From the NCBI GenBank assembly GCA_905178155.1, contig CAJINV010000007.1:1903151-1967150 (forward strand): a stretch of DNA of 64,000 bases, in the 5' to 3' direction. This stretch comes from Amoebophrya sp. A120 (taxonomy: Eukaryota; Sar; Dinophyceae; Syndiniales; Amoebophryaceae). Position numbers and translations under genes: made by a program. Position 1 is the first letter of the stretch. Every line of letters begins with the position of its first letter. Positions 1-12,162 of this stretch are shown here, in pieces. The notes under the pieces are model-generated. The model searched no databases, had not been told where the DNA came from, and worked only from the letters and a program-made list of their open reading frames with translations.

Positions 1-32
1 TGAACCCGCAACAGTTAAACTGTTCATCTTCA

Positions 33-2219
33 ATGTCGCAGTTTCTCCTACCGTATCAAATGCAGCATCAAACTGGCACCAGTGCTGCGCCAGCGAGTAG
101 TACTAATATGTTGAATCCAAACGGCGCCACTGGGGGCGTTTTTCTTGGAGGTGCAGGAGCAGGTGGTGTTGTGGCCGCTCCTTTCTCGCAACAGCAGCAG
201 CTACAGCAGCAACAGCCTCTGGCGTCCTCGACATCGTGCGACGGAGCTGCAGCACCAGCGTTCATGATGAATAACAATAACCCAAACCCTACTCAACAAC
301 AGCAACAGCAATCTGCGGATAACCTTCGGGAATTTGCGATGTCCTTCAATTCCTCGACCTCGGCCGGGGGATTTGGGAACTCCCCGGGCTTCTCGCCCTG
401 CTTCGTTGCGCAGCCGCAGCTGCAGCAGCCCGGCGGATCAGGAGCAGGGGGAAGCTGCCTGAAGGGAGTGGTCGGAAACGAAAACATGTCTGCTGGCGGT
501 GGGGTCGTTCCGTTGTCGAGCGGAGATGTTGGAGGCGCGGCGTTTACAGCAACGGGTGGTGCACCAGGCTGCACGAATTTCGTTGCGCCGGGGGCGCAGT
601 TGCCGCATGGGTCCTCTTTTGGATCGAGTTTCAACATGGACACACAGAATATGAATGTCCAGCAGCAATTTCTTCATCAAGGCGCTCCGAACCCGAAGTC
701 CATGCAGCCTGAACAAATGTTGACTTGGACGATGAACTCCAATGGAGGTGTCAATCAGCAGCAGCTTTCGTCGCAGTCGCAGCCTTTCGTTCCGCAGCAG
801 CAGCTCCTGCAAGACCCGTTATTTGACAATAGCCTGATGATGAGCAAAAATTCTGATCAGCTCAACCAGAACCAGTTGTGCGGAGGCGGTGGACAGCTAT
901 ACAGCAATTCCGGAAGCGGACGACCGCCTCTAGGACCAAATACGACCGCAGGAAGCACCACTGGAGGCAAAAGCAACAATCTCTTTGGTAATTTTTCAAA
1001 CAGCGCGCACTTCCAACAGCAGCACGGGGGAGGCCCTGGGCCTCCGCTTAACAACCACTCAGTGCCGGGGGGTAAGAACCAGCAGCTTCCTCGAGAAATC
1101 AACTTGTCCACCAGTATCAACATCTCCGATCGGTACAATAACTTCAACAAGAATTATCGCGAGGACCTCCAGCAGAGTATGGGAACAACCAAGAACCAGA
1201 ATAGTAACTACAACGACATGAATTACCAAGCTCCATTCAGTGCGATCGAGACTGAACATTACAGCCGTGGGCTGGTGCCCGCTTCGTTCCTGTGTCACCA
1301 GCACAGCAAGGGAGGTGGATGCCCGGGCAGCGAGAGGACTACCTCCCGTGGAGGGGGCAAAGGTACTACTACCCGAGGAATGAACCATGGCAAGATGTCG
1401 GCGCAGAACAATAAACATGCTGGCGTCCGCGAAACGAGTAGTGCCGGTTATCATGCTTTTTCAGCGTCATCCACATCCGCGGTGCTGTTGAACGATGCCA
1501 ACTACTTACCGCCGGCGCGTGGTTGTGGTCAGGGAGGTAATTATAACGGCAAGCAGGGCGGCAAAATGCAATTGGGAAGCGGAAATCAGCAAGACAAACC
1601 ATTCATGTTCGCATCGGATAAAAATGGTAGTTACAACGCTAACTACAGCAACAGCGCCTCTGCCTCTGGCCAGTATAATCAGCAGCAGAACTACAATCTG
1701 GCCCCTGACGGCGCACCAGGTTCTTGTTCGCGGGGAGCAGGAGGTGGAGCCTCAGGTCGTGGACGCCGCAAGTGGTCTGTCTCGTCAAGCGGAGCAGGCG
1801 CAACTGCTAGCGGCACGGGGCTCATTCTGCAGAGCATGAATCACCATGCAGCTGCTGGTGCCGCACCACCGCAATTGTACCAAGATGAAATCAACATGAA
1901 GAATTATATAGGGAATGATCATGATGATCAGAGCTACAGCTATGGACAAGGAGCGCTTTCTCGTCGTGGAAGCTGCAAGGGTGGTGCGGGAGCTGGTGGA
2001 CCAAGCGGTGCAGGTCTAGGTGGTCGTGGATCCATCTTTCACACTTATCAGGAACGACCTTCGCGAAAGCAATCCAGTCGGTCGAACAGCAAAACGAGCT
2101 CCAAGCTCAATCTCAACATCCCGCCGCCGGTATCCGCCTGTGCAAAAAATTCGCCAACGTCGTCGTGCTCAATTTTTTGTAAGAACGCCAACTCGATGAA
2201 GATGATTTTGTTGTTGTAA
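33..2219 (+). CDS. Low-complexity Q/N/G/S-rich protein, first long exon
   Basis: Open frame of 728 codons starting MSQFLLPYQM at the ATG at 33. Composition is dominated by Gln, Asn, Gly and Ser tracts, and no folded domain is recognisable. The same composition returns at 5,475-6,504 and 8,740-9,426, in and beside the Mei2-like gene, so this may be the N-terminal part of that gene; I could not prove the connection. The last codons (after about 2,178, where GTAAGA follows) look intronic. A GT-AG intron from about 2,178 to 2,483 (acceptor TTTTGCAG) would add about 14 codons before an in-frame TAG near 2,523. What else it could be: a free-standing prion-like or RNA-granule-type protein. The coding nature is fairly secure; the function is unknown. 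Confidence 0.6.
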   Translation: MSQFLLPYQMQHQTGTSAAPASSTNMLNPNGATGGVFLGGAGAGGVVAAPFSQQQQLQQQQPLASSTSCDGAAAPAFMMNNNNPNPTQQQQQQSADNLREFAMSFNSSTSAGGFGNSPGFSPCFVAQPQLQQPGGSGAGGSCLKGVVGNENMSAGGGVVPLSSGDVGGAAFTATGGAPGCTNFVAPGAQLPHGSSFGSSFNMDTQNMNVQQQFLHQGAPNPKSMQPEQMLTWTMNSNGGVNQQQLSSQSQPFVPQQQLLQDPLFDNSLMMSKNSDQLNQNQLCGGGGQLYSNSGSGRPPLGPNTTAGSTTGGKSNNLFGNFSNSAHFQQQHGGGPGPPLNNHSVPGGKNQQLPREINLSTSINISDRYNNFNKNYREDLQQSMGTTKNQNSNYNDMNYQAPFSAIETEHYSRGLVPASFLCHQHSKGGGCPGSERTTSRGGGKGTTTRGMNHGKMSAQNNKHAGVRETSSAGYHAFSASSTSAVLLNDANYLPPARGCGQGGNYNGKQGGKMQLGSGNQQDKPFMFASDKNGSYNANYSNSASASGQYNQQQNYNLAPDGAPGSCSRGAGGGASGRGRRKWSVSSSGAGATASGTGLILQSMNHHAAAGAAPPQLYQDEINMKNYIGNDHDDQSYSYGQGALSRRGSCKGGAGAGGPSGAGLGGRGSIFHTYQERPSRKQSSRSNSKTSSKLNLNIPPPVSACAKNSPTSSCSIFCKNANSMKMILLL

Positions 2220-2525
2220 ATGAAAATGAGCGTCGATGTCGAAATGTATAATTTACTGGCTAGTGCTATTTCACTTCAGGAGCCTCTACTGCTTCATGCA
2301 CTGCAAATTGAGCAGGGCACTGTGGATGATTTTGCATGGCATATCCGCCCCTGCCGACACAGATTCCCCCTCCATTTCCGCCTGTGAAGGTATTAGTTTT
2401 GGTTTATAGTAAGCATTGATATGTTTAATTTGATGTTATCTGTAGCTTCTTGTTCCACCTCATTGTATCTACGTTCTTTTGCAGCTCCTGTCGCCCAGAA
2501 AATCCTCAATGACACGATACCGTAG

Positions 2526-3704
2526 GGCCCCCGCCAAAACCGCAGCCGCAGTGGTACGAAGGGCTTTGGCGGAGGGGGCGGTGCTTCAACTACATCAGCA
2601 CATGCTGGTCTAGTCCGGCCACCGCGCAGTGTTGACGAAGGCAGTGCTGAGATGAACAAGCAACGAACCCTGTCTGCCTCCGAGCTTCTGCGGTTTGTGG
2701 GCTCTGAGAAAGCTGCAAACACTACTGGTGGAAAAGGTGCAGCAAAGAACATCCTCGTTGCGCCTGCAGTCCAGCCGCCACCGTTTCCACCCACGACCGG
2801 CGGGGGGCGGAATGCGAAGGACGCGCCGTCTGCACCCGCGCCGTCGCTGTTAAAAAACAGCAGCACTTGTAAAAATAGCGGAACAGTAGATGAGAAGTTT
2901 CCGACCGCGGAGTTGTCGTCCGGTGCGACGCAAGACGAGAAGGAGAAAAAAGATGGCGATCATGTTCATGCAGGAATTGTTCTAGACGATAGCGCTACTT
3001 TGGAAGAAGATTTCATCGGGCTACAAGATGAAGATGATGCAAATAACCTACACGAAGAGTATACCGATTTGGAGGACGAGGACGATGATCATGATGATTA
3101 CCTGGATCTCACCTGCAAATCCAGTGCACAAGCCGACCCCAAAATCCGGATCACCGGCCGCGGCCAAGTGTACTTTGACGACGCAACTGGAAAGGCTTTC
3201 CTGGTCTCAGCGTCGCGTGCTGGAGGGAGGAGGACGAGAGAAGCCAGCACCGAACAAGAACAGAATGAAAGTAGAGGGTTACATACTAGTGATAACAAGG
3301 ACAATGATGATCTGAATCTTCCAGAAGAAGTTGTACCTTTGCCCGGAGATGAGGACGACAACACGACGCACGGAACAATGAAAGTCAAACCGTCCTCGTC
3401 TTCCCCTTCCGCGGAAAATCCCGAAAAATGTGGTCGCTTAGCTGCTTCTCGCCGCAGGAGCTGGGCCGAGCTGCAGTACGTCCCGAACAAGAATCATAAA
3501 CAGGCTAGTACTCTAATAAGATCACGAAAGCGCAACATCAGCAGCGCAGAAAGCGTGTACAAGATCACGAAGGCAGCTCATCACCAAGATGAAGACAGTG
3601 CTGATGAACATGAATGTTCGATGAAAACGAGACGCGTATCCTCCGGTCGGGATCACGCTGCTCCTGTCAGCTCGTGGTCTAGGGCTAATATGCAGAGAAA
3701 ATGA
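2526..3704 (+). CDS. Acidic low-complexity protein or exon
   Basis: The frame is open from just after a TAG at about 2,523, with a first ATG at 2,652 (MNKQRTLSASELL). The product is 350 residues from that ATG. It has a glycine-rich stretch before the ATG, then strongly acidic runs (DLEDEDDDHDDYLDL, about residues 137-151) and a basic C-terminal third. I recognise no domain. It lies between two Q/N-rich exons on the same strand, so it could be an internal exon of one large gene or a separate gene. The stop at 3,702-3,704 is followed by sequence with no comparable open frame. Function unknown. Confidence 0.45.
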   Translation, partial: GPRQNRSRSGTKGFGGGGGASTTSAHAGLVRPPRSVDEGSAEMNKQRTLSASELLRFVGSEKAANTTGGKGAAKNILVAPAVQPPPFPPTTGGGRNAKDAPSAPAPSLLKNSSTCKNSGTVDEKFPTAELSSGATQDEKEKKDGDHVHAGIVLDDSATLEEDFIGLQDEDDANNLHEEYTDLEDEDDDHDDYLDLTCKSSAQADPKIRITGRGQVYFDDATGKAFLVSASRAGGRRTREASTEQEQNESRGLHTSDNKDNDDLNLPEEVVPLPGDEDDNTTHGTMKVKPSSSSPSAENPEKCGRLAASRRRSWAELQYVPNKNHKQASTLIRSRKRNISSAESVYKITKAAHHQDEDSADEHECSMKTRRVSSGRDHAAPVSSWSRANMQRK

Positions 3705-5474
3705 TAATTTCCCGTACGTGTACAAATGCGGGGGCTTTTACTTTACTCGTTCCAGTTCTTCCTATCCCTATTCAGCATGACAAGCGGCATCCTCGTCCAA
3801 GTTGGCGAGATTTGTGATGCATTTTGTACGTGTGCAGGAATACTACATTTGTAAGATTGCATAAGAACTTCTGTCCTCTCGTCTGGAAGAGGGTCGAAGA
3901 GAAACAGTCTATGCGGTCTTTTCGACAGCCAGCCCAGCAGACGGAGTAGCAAAATCAAGATGTTGGAAAGGCCTGCGTCACTGGAATCGATGCTGGTTTC
4001 GCGGAGCAGCACCATTGTAGTTCGGCGCAAGGCGAGCAAAGAGCTTCAACAGGACGGGGCTGCTGATGTCGACTTGGTGCCAGTGTTGGAGGAATCGATC
4101 CACAGCAGGTGCAGGCAGCGCACCGAGGAAGTGGAAGTGCAGCCGGACAAGGAAATTACGAAAGAACCTGGTCATGGGCTGCTGCAAGAAGGCGACGCGG
4201 GTCTGCAGGTGCTGGCTAAAAGCTCGACAACTCTTCAACCCGCAGTTGTCGCACAGAACAAGCCGCTACAACTGGAAGTTTCGCCGGTGAAAAGGGTACA
4301 ACTCTTTTTGTATTACGTCGATAGCGGCATCTAGGTCGTGATGCGTGTTTTCTTTATTTTTTTCATGAACATGTTGATCTTGATAGGGTTTAGGCTATCA
4401 ACAAGCGAAATTATTGCCTCATCGCTTCTACCTTCGTCTTCTGCATGAAGAAAAACTAGGTGCCACTGCAAAACTATTTCAACAAAAAATAATAAAAACT
4501 CATAAATAAAAAAATAGGTTCTCTCGCCAGAAGAACATCGAGCGCAGAACGGCAAATTTTTAATCAGCAACCACGGCCTAGTGTTGAAGGATCATCGTGA
4601 AGCTGCCGCCGAAGCTGGTCGTGGTGCACCAGAAGTGGCAGAACTGCCACGTCACGAAAGCAACAGCAAGACAAATGCTGACGACGGAGAGCAACAAGAA
4701 AGCGATCTTCAGGATCCTAACTTCCACCAAAGCGGACGACCAAGCGACAGAGACGAAGGGGACGGGCGGCCGTCGAAAAACAAGGACGAGGGTTCGTTCA
4801 ACAGAGTCGATAGTTGGGGAACCTGGGGCGATCTGTCGCCGGTCAGACCCGAGCGCATTTTAATGACGATCTGTGCGAAAGCCCTGCTACAGACTACAAT
4901 GGACGCAGGTATACTAGAACAGTAGAAGAGATGATGATGATGATGATGCTGTGGCGAGCAAGTAAAGAAATGTCTTTTATTATGTCGTGCACGTGTAGCT
5001 GCAGATTTTGCTACTTTCCTCTAGAAATTTTGCTTTAATGAAAACAGCCTCCGCGTCGAGCGCGCGACGCAACAAGAAGACCCGCGGTGTGGGTTATGGA
5101 TATGGTGTATCATCTTTTCCGCGTATGTCTCAGATAAACCTACACATTCGTGTCAGTGTCGGTGCTGTGCTTTTGGACTTGGACAACCCCATGTGGTGCA
5201 TTGAAAATGTCATGAACTTCAACTTCTCACAGCGACAGCATGATAGATGCATGACAGAGAATGATAATTATGCGAGTGCCTGCTGATGATTATGTGCGTA
5301 GGAAAAGTACAGGGTCCTCGCACTACACAACTTGAAGGAGAAATAAATCAACGAGCAGGACGTACTATTTCAGGCTGAGGAAGATAAACCTACATGCAAC
5401 TACTACGTTGTGCTCCTACTTTGTGCGCAAGCTCATCTTCACCTTGTTCTCTGCACTGACACTGTGTAGTTCAT
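3705..5474 (+). other. Region with short open frames, gene structure unresolved
   Basis: Two stretches could be small exons: 3,960-4,334 (124 codons) and 4,581-4,925 (114 codons, with a competing frame at 4,597-4,863). They are separated by AT-rich sequence with many stops (4,335-4,570 and 4,930-5,470). I could not choose between frames or find convincing splice sites. Confidence 0.3.
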
Positions 5475-6504
5475 GTGTTGTTTATCACTTGTATACGAAA
5501 CACGGCGCAACCGGGTCAACAGGGCTCTCCCGACTTGCCAACCTTGCTTCAGCACCATACCACGCCCCCGCTCGACATGCAGACACCGGATCCGAAGTCC
5601 AGTATAACCTTCCAACAGCATCATGACAACTACTACAAAACCCCACAGAGGACGCTCGGAGGCCGTGGGGGCTTTGATGGAAGTCGAGTATCGCAAGAAA
5701 AAACTGTTTCACTGTAAACGTGTAATGCAGAAACTGCATCTGAGAAGTTGAAGTGTTTGTCTTGCTACACAGGGTTCATGGATGCAATAAATACACATGC
5801 AAGACGCTAGATTTTTCGCTGTGTTTTCCCTTAGGAATCAATCTCGCATCGCAAATTTTCTCTGTGATGTAGTAGAACAAACTTGTCGTGATGCAAAACT
5901 TGCAAAATCCTAACAGTGAAGCACTTTTTTCGTACGATATCGGGGAAGCCACAACCAATACCAGGACCCGCACAAGTACTGCGGCAGCATCGACGAATGC
6001 GAAGAGCAGTGCCAGCAGCAGCACATCAGAGGTAGTGGTGGAGGACCGCACTCGCATCAGTTTCACCAACAGGAGAGCAACAGTTTATTTCCCAACGACC
6101 AGATGATGAACTACAATCAGAACTACAACGGCCCCCGTCCAAGTGGAGCATGTGTTAACGTGAACTCGAACATGAACAATTTGAATTTCATGAACAACGA
6201 GGACAACCAAAACTGTTACAACATCACCGGTTCGTTGCAATATCAAAACCGATACTCGCCCAACGAAAATAACTCCTCTTTTCAGAATGCCGCAAGAAGC
6301 TCCCCTGGTGTAGTAGAGCACCAGCATCAAAGGCACCACATAAGCCGGGGCGGTGGGAATTACAGTGCCTCGTCGCTATATGCTGCTACGGGAAGTTGTG
6401 CTCAGCAACGAAGCCCGGGCATTTCTGGTAACGCCCATGGGCGCCGCAGTGGGGGTCTCATATCCGATGGAAAATCACTACCACGGTCACCATCAAGATT
6501 ATAA
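5475..6504 (+). CDS. Q/N/H-rich exons upstream of the Mei2-like RRM
   Basis: Two coding-like blocks lie here. The block at about 5,480-5,717 carries many Gln, His, Pro and Thr residues. The block at about 5,930-6,504 is rich in Asn, Gln, His and Ser (for example QQQHIRGSGGG, MNYNQNYNG, NNLNFMNNEDNQ). In the second block the frame is open from about 5,910, well before the first ATG at 6,103, so it is probably an internal exon. Composition and strand match the Mei2-like gene that follows, and Mei2-type proteins often have long disordered N-termini. The splice junction into the exon at 6,715 was not resolved. Confidence 0.5.
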
Positions 6505-6714
6505 ACATAAACAACGAGCTCTCGCATAATTTTTAACGATGAAGGAATAAATAAAGATAAACACAGAGGCAAATAAGCATTTTTTTCGTCAGCAGCTCGT
6601 CTCACGACCAGGTTCCAGGAAATGAATTATGCGCGCTTGTTCTTTTGCCTGTTACAACATACTTCGAGTTTGATGGTACGTCGTGTTTCCTTAATTTATT
6701 CACACGGCATACAG

Positions 6715-9426
6715 TACGGCGGCGGCGCAGATTGGCCGAAACTCGGTGTATAACAGCTACAGCAATAAAAACTTGAATAAGAGGGGCGAAGTGGAGCAAG
6801 CCACCACGGTGATGATCCAGAACGTGCCGAACGCGCTGGGGCAGCAGGACCTCCTGCACATTATCGATCACGATTTCAACTTCAAGGGCTTGTACTAACA
6901 CTTCTTGTTGCTGCGTTTTCTTGATCGACGTGCAATAGAGTAGCGTCGTCCTCGTCCATTTAATTTACTGAAATTTAATATGAAAGTCGTCGTATCTTTT
7001 ACTTTTGTAGTTTTCTCCTCGCGATGTTGCAGCAAGAATGGAAACAAGTTCGGGCATCATGCTTCTTCTGGACGATAAGTAGAATGAATATGAGTTGTAT
7101 GCTTCTGGATCATGAAATAAATTATGAAGCACGTAGCCCAAAACGGGAAGGCGAAGGGAATGATCACAACGATGAACAAAAATTTTATTCGGTTAAAAAA
7201 AATCGCGGAATAATTGTTCCAGGTACGATTTTTTCTACTTGCCGATTGATTTCGAGTCCAAGGCTAATTTCGGGTACGCGTTCGTCAACTTTGTCTGTCC
7301 CAACGACTATCAAAATAGAAAAACCCCCCACCCCACATCAACACGAAATCTGTGATGCTGGATTTGCGTACACAAATCAGATTTGTCTTGTTGGAGAGAA
7401 CTGCAGGCCCATACTAAGCCTGAGTAAAGAGGTTTTGGGCTACGCTCTTAGCATGAGAAACGTCTGCGCTGTAGGCCCAACAGCATCACAAACCGCCTGC
7501 ATGATGCTGCGGAGCCTGTGGAGTTGCCTTCTTGCAACACAGAGATGCCGCGTGGTCGCAAATCAGCATTGCAAATTTTCTGCGACGTACCTTCTCGGTA
7601 CGGGGAGGGGGGATTTTTCCTCACAATAACGACGTCCAGCCCTTCATCAACGCCTTTTCCGGGCTATCAAAGTGAAAAAAGCCCCCACCCCATATCGGAT
7701 ACGGAAGATGCGCGAACTTGTGATGCTGTATTTGAGTACACAAATCGACTTGTATTGCTGGAAGGCCAACAGACGAAGCTGCGGCCTAAATTGCCGGTAA
7801 TCCGTCATGCTGTTTCCCACTTCCAGCTGCCTCCTGTCATCCTGGAGCATCAAGGCTTTCCCACGCTAGACAGCACTACAGTCCGCATCTTTTGCCTTCT
7901 AGCATCACAAAGCTGATTTGTGACCACAAATCTGCATCACAGATTTCCGCTTTGATATGGTGAGGGGGCATTTTTCATTGTAATACGGGCAAAAGCTGCA
8001 CGAGAAATCCAAGAAACTCGCCAACTGCGTGCTCGCGCAACTGCAAGGAAGGGAAAGCAACATCGCTTACTACCGGAATTCGGCCATGAATCGGGCGACC
8101 ATCCCAGAAGACTTCAAGCCGGTCATTATTTCCCCGGACGGTATTGATGATGGATTTTTATATGGTGATTTTTATTCATGTTGATGTCGAAGAGCAGCTT
8201 CCACTTCTACGATGAAATATTCATTGCATTTCACTTTAGTGATCATCTGATGCTTGTTGTTGTTCAGCTTCAACTTGTCTGAAAAAAGGATTAGTATGAC
8301 GGTCTTCAGCCTTGAACCACCCTACTGCTTTATCGACGGCATGGTTACCTCCACTCTGAAAAAAACCTGCACTTCAACAGGTAAGCGCGCTCCCCTGCCC
8401 CCACCGGACAAAGATCTGAAACCGATTATGCCGCGCGCGAAGCGACCGAGTAGCAATAATTACTACGGAAGCAATAGCGGCGGTGGGCGCGGCGGGGGCG
8501 GCGGCGGGGGAAATATTAGCGGAGGAGGTTTTGGTGGCAATAACAGTGCTTTTAACCAGTCGCCGCCGCTTGTGTCCTCCTCCTCCTCCACTGGAGGAGC
8601 GCATCAGCAGCAGCGAGGAGGTGAACTATCCACAGGAAAAAACCGATCCACACCCATTCTTTGCATGGCAAACGCATGATTTGCATTTGATAAGTGTTTT
8701 GCATGACAAATTGGATATGGATGGGCTTTTTTCTGTGGATATGAACAACACTTATTTCACAACAACAGCACTGGAACAAACCCTCCAAACGTGATGAACA
8801 GCACCAGTAGCAGTAGCAGCGGAAACAGTGGCGGCCGTGGCCCAGATACTAGTACCGGCGCCAGGGGCGACGAAAATCCGAACTCCATATGTTCGTCCTC
8901 TTACAACAAGATGAATGATTTTGAGCAGCCTGAGAACCAAGATCATCGTCTTCAGGTTCATGAAGTGGACGAGTCCAGTAATGACAAGCAGCACGACCAA
9001 AGGGACTACAACACGACTAGGTCGTCTTGTTGGAAGCCGAAACTGCGACTTTCCCCGAACAACAAGAAAAGCAGCACGAGAGACAGTCCCCAAGCAGCTG
9101 CAGGAGTAGTAGATTCTGGGTCTTCATCTTCTAGTGGTTCTTACGCGACGGCGAGTGAGCAGATGAACAATACCAGCGGGTCCGGTTCACATCACAACGC
9201 TGGAAATGTTGATCCGATCATGCGCAACAGCCGTGGTAACACTAACAAGAACAACAAAGGTATTAAAGGTGGAGGTAAGCGCGGCGGCGGAAAGGGCAAC
9301 AACTACATGCGGGATAGGAATTCGCAAGGGGGGGCTGGTGGTGGCTCCGCGAAAAACAGTCCCGGGCTGGAATCGTCCGCTTCGAGCGGCTCGCCAGCAG
9401 CTGTGCGAGCGGCGGAGCTGTACTAA
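6715..9426 (+). CDS. Mei2-like RNA-binding protein (C-terminal RRM and tail)
   Basis: Joined exons 6715-6891, 7223-7309, 7627-7666, 7984-8140, 8381-8628 and 8740-9426 stay in one frame to the TAA at 9,424. The product has the C-terminal RRM of the Mei2 family: [18 protein letters not shown] (RNP2 region), then [10 protein letters not shown] and NFGYAFVNF (RNP1 region), and the family-typical tail around KPVIISPDG. Mei2-type proteins bind RNA in meiotic or developmental regulation in fungi, plants and alveolates; the role here is inferred from family only. The RRM is followed by a Gly/Ser/Asn-rich tail. Introns at 6892-7222 and 8141-8380 are GT-AG. Three others are inverted-repeat introners, two of them inside the RRM itself. 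The 5' end is unresolved and probably lies upstream in the Q/N-rich exons. Confidence 0.85.
7310..7626 (+). mobile_element. Introner, C-rich TIR family, copy 1
   Basis: 317 bp. The 5' end carries AGAAAAACCCCCCACCCC and the 3' end carries GGGGAGGGGGGATTTTTCC, forming an imperfect terminal inverted repeat. Flanked by TA on both sides. Removal gives ...GAC TAT AAC GAC GTC (DYNDV), which continues the RRM in frame. Internal GTGATGCTG and GCATGA motifs recur in other introners. Confidence 0.9.
7667..7983 (+). mobile_element. Introner, C-rich TIR family, copy 2
   Basis: 317 bp, the same length as copy 1, only 40 bp downstream of it. Ends are TCAAAGTGAAAAAAGCCCCC and GGGGGCATTTTTCATTGTAA, between TA dinucleotides. 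Removal gives GGG CTA TAC GGG (GLYG), preserving the RRM frame. Confidence 0.9.
8629..8739 (+). mobile_element. Introner, short CCATCC family, copy 1
   Basis: 111 bp with ends TCCACAGGAAAAAACCGATC and GGGCTTTTTTCTGTGGA, flanked by TA. It contains two GCATG(A)CAAA-type motifs. Removal joins GAA CTA to TAT GAA and restores the C-terminal frame. A 110-bp relative lies at 54,410-54,519. Confidence 0.88.
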
Positions 9427-12162
9427 GTAGCGGAAGCGGATGTAGTAAAAAATAAAAGTGCTGGGTGTAGTACGAAAGATGTGTTGACGAGAACTTGTTT
9501 GACTTCTACTTCAGCTTCAAAAGGAAAAAGCGGCGCAACAAGATGAAGGAGAGAAAGTCGACTGCAAAAAAACAAAAGAAGATTGTGAAGACATTGTGTA
9601 GTGTAAAAAAAGAAGTCGCGTTAGTTTGAAGGGAGCATAGAAGAGGCATCTCCCCTTTTTTTCTATGAGGATGGGACTATCGAAAAAAATATGAGCATCA
9701 TACCATAGAAGAAACATGAACATGAAGTTCTAATTCATAGCAGAATAAAACGCACGACGGCTACTTAGGTCGAACTACAACGACAGCAGAGAATGGTGAA
9801 TAACCTATCACGGTTTATTGTGTCCCTCTTTGTTTCATAATGATAGTTAGACTTCGTGCTAGCGTTTCTTGTGACTATAGCTGTTCAGCGTTTTGTTTTT
9901 TTTCAGTTAAAGCAATACCCTTTATCTTGGACGAAGGATAAGGCGCGTCATGATATTTGTTTATTTCGAAGAAAATCAAAATGCGTGAAAAAAATTGGGT
10001 GCAGAAGCTGTACCTGTTCCGATTTCTTTTTGTGCTTATTTTTTTACTCTTTTCCTAATTTTTCTTCTTCGTACAGAAGTTCGCATGATTGACTGGGTAG
10101 TGCAGCATGTAATTCGAATGAATATACTTACATACAGATGCCTTATCTCTGCTTCTGAGAAATGGCATCCATTCCTCTGACTTCATTCCGGCATATTCCT
10201 GATCCTTGTATTGCTGCATTTTTAAAGAAGATTTCTATGTGTAATAGTAATTATTTGAGTTGCCGAGCACAAGATTCGAAGAAGATGAACGGCGTTTGAT
10301 ATAGAGTTTAGATTTGCGTCGCTAGTTACGCTATCATGCTCATGCACACTGTGTATGATTGAACTTGCAGAGGACCAAGCTAAGTGAATAATGATTGTTA
10401 TTGTAACTATACCAGATCCACTTTGTTTCAGGCGCGTGCTGGAATCACAATATTATTGTAGACATCTCCATGCTCAAGCAGCTCCAGGTTCAAAATAAAA
10501 AAAAAGTAAATTCAAAAAATAGCTCTGGGTCTGCGTCTGGTGCGCTCTATTACTAAGCTACTAACAAACTATCGATCGTTTATGTTGGTGGTCCTCTTTC
10601 TGATGTTATGATAGTGACTATATTCTCCTCGCTTTATTCCTTCAAGATTGGCAAATGCTATTCATATTCTTAAGTTCTCTTTTGGATAGCTCAGCTGGTT
10701 AGCCAATATGCAAGGCCTTTTTCTGATGTTGTACTATTGTTACTTTTCATTGATGGACGAAGCAAGGAACAACCAAGAGTCAAACACGAAGAAAATTGAC
10801 GGTGAAAATATGAAATTCTGCTTGCCAGTTGCTAACGTTTCGTGTGGCTCTATCGAGATGAAGAACGGCTTTTCAGTTTTGACTTTTTCTGTAGTCATTT
10901 TTTTCTAATTTTGATCAAAGAAATCATTGCCACTCCAATTTCAAAAATCAACTTTCTGGAAAACGTACCCTGCTTGTAGTTGCTCTGATACAGTTTATGT
11001 TTTTATCTTTCAGAGTACCATTCACATTTCACAAATAACAGTAACGGTTTTACGCCAAAAGGCGGCATCTCAGAGTACTCAAAGTAAATTTCCGACTTCT
11101 AATATTTCTATTTATTCCTCGAAACGAAGGCAATATTTTGAAAAGTCAATAAAAGAAACAGATGCGATTTATATGGTGTATTTGGAAGCAGAAGCACTAC
11201 TAACTTTGGAAGCCTCGTCAAGATTTCTGGTTTGTTAAAAGAAAACTCAAAATAACTTACTCAATCAATATATAGACTTCTATTTTCTATTGACGAATGT
11301 GCCCGAGGATCTCTCATGCGACATAATATTCGACCTGAACAAGGTTTGACTCTTGATTGATTTTGATTAGACATTTGGATTTTTGGGGTGAATTTATTAC
11401 GAAGTAGCGATTCCTGTGAAGGAAAAATCAACAAAATGATGTTGGACAATTGCATTCCATTTTCCTGGTGGTTGTTCGTTTCGGAGCCCTTCAAAGATGG
11501 AAGATGATTTTTCGACTCCGCTCCGCTACCGTGTGTACTATCATGTTGATGTTTGTCCGTCTCCCTTCATGAGGACGAAAGTACAAATAGATCCATTTTC
11601 ATTCACGTGCTGGTCGAAAAAATTGATTACCTGAAGACAAGACATTGTATGTGTATGATGTTTGCAGTTGTGTAGTTACTCGGAAGGTCGAAATCTTACA
11701 CGTAACAGGACCCGATTTTTAGTATCAGTATTTACATTTATCTTCTTTTTGGCTTGCAAAATCCGTTGCATATTTACATGAGTTGTTATGTCAGAGTCTT
11801 GAATTCGATTTCGAACCCAATAAACTCCTCTGTGGCAGTAAATAGGTGTCGTTGTCGTGAAGTTACGCATCCATGCTGTCTGGCAGGAGCTCTTCTAGCA
11901 GCTCCAGTCTAACCTGCCGCTTGATCTTTTGCTTTTGTTTTCCTGCTTCCCCTACGACGACGTAGCTAGATGATCGTAGTTCAATTAGTTAAAGACTTTA
12001 ACTAATTGTAAACGGTAAACAAGACGTCGAAAACTAGTACAAAAATGCTGCCGCAATCGTACATACGTGCGAAAAGCAGGCTTCGCTTGGCGTAAAAAAG
12101 ACAAAGAGACGAAAAGAAGTGTTGTTGGAGCGGTCAAGAAAGAACGAGCCGAAAAGCATACC
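9427..12162. other. AT-rich intergenic region
   Basis: Between the Mei2-like gene stop and the Serinc start. It contains only short AT-rich open frames of unconvincing composition, with poly-T/poly-A runs. No domain, tRNA or repeat family was recognised. Confidence 0.6.

Noticed and set aside
10684-10760. tRNA-like start (GGATAGCTCAGCTGGTTAG) resembling a D-arm
   Set aside because: No anticodon arm, T-loop (GGTTCGAAT) or acceptor pairing follows within 75 bases.
11545-11590. Possible hammerhead ribozyme (TTGATG ... GTCC/GGAC ... GAAAGTAC)
   Set aside because: The conserved CUGANGA core is mutated at two positions and no consistent third stem or cleavage site was found.
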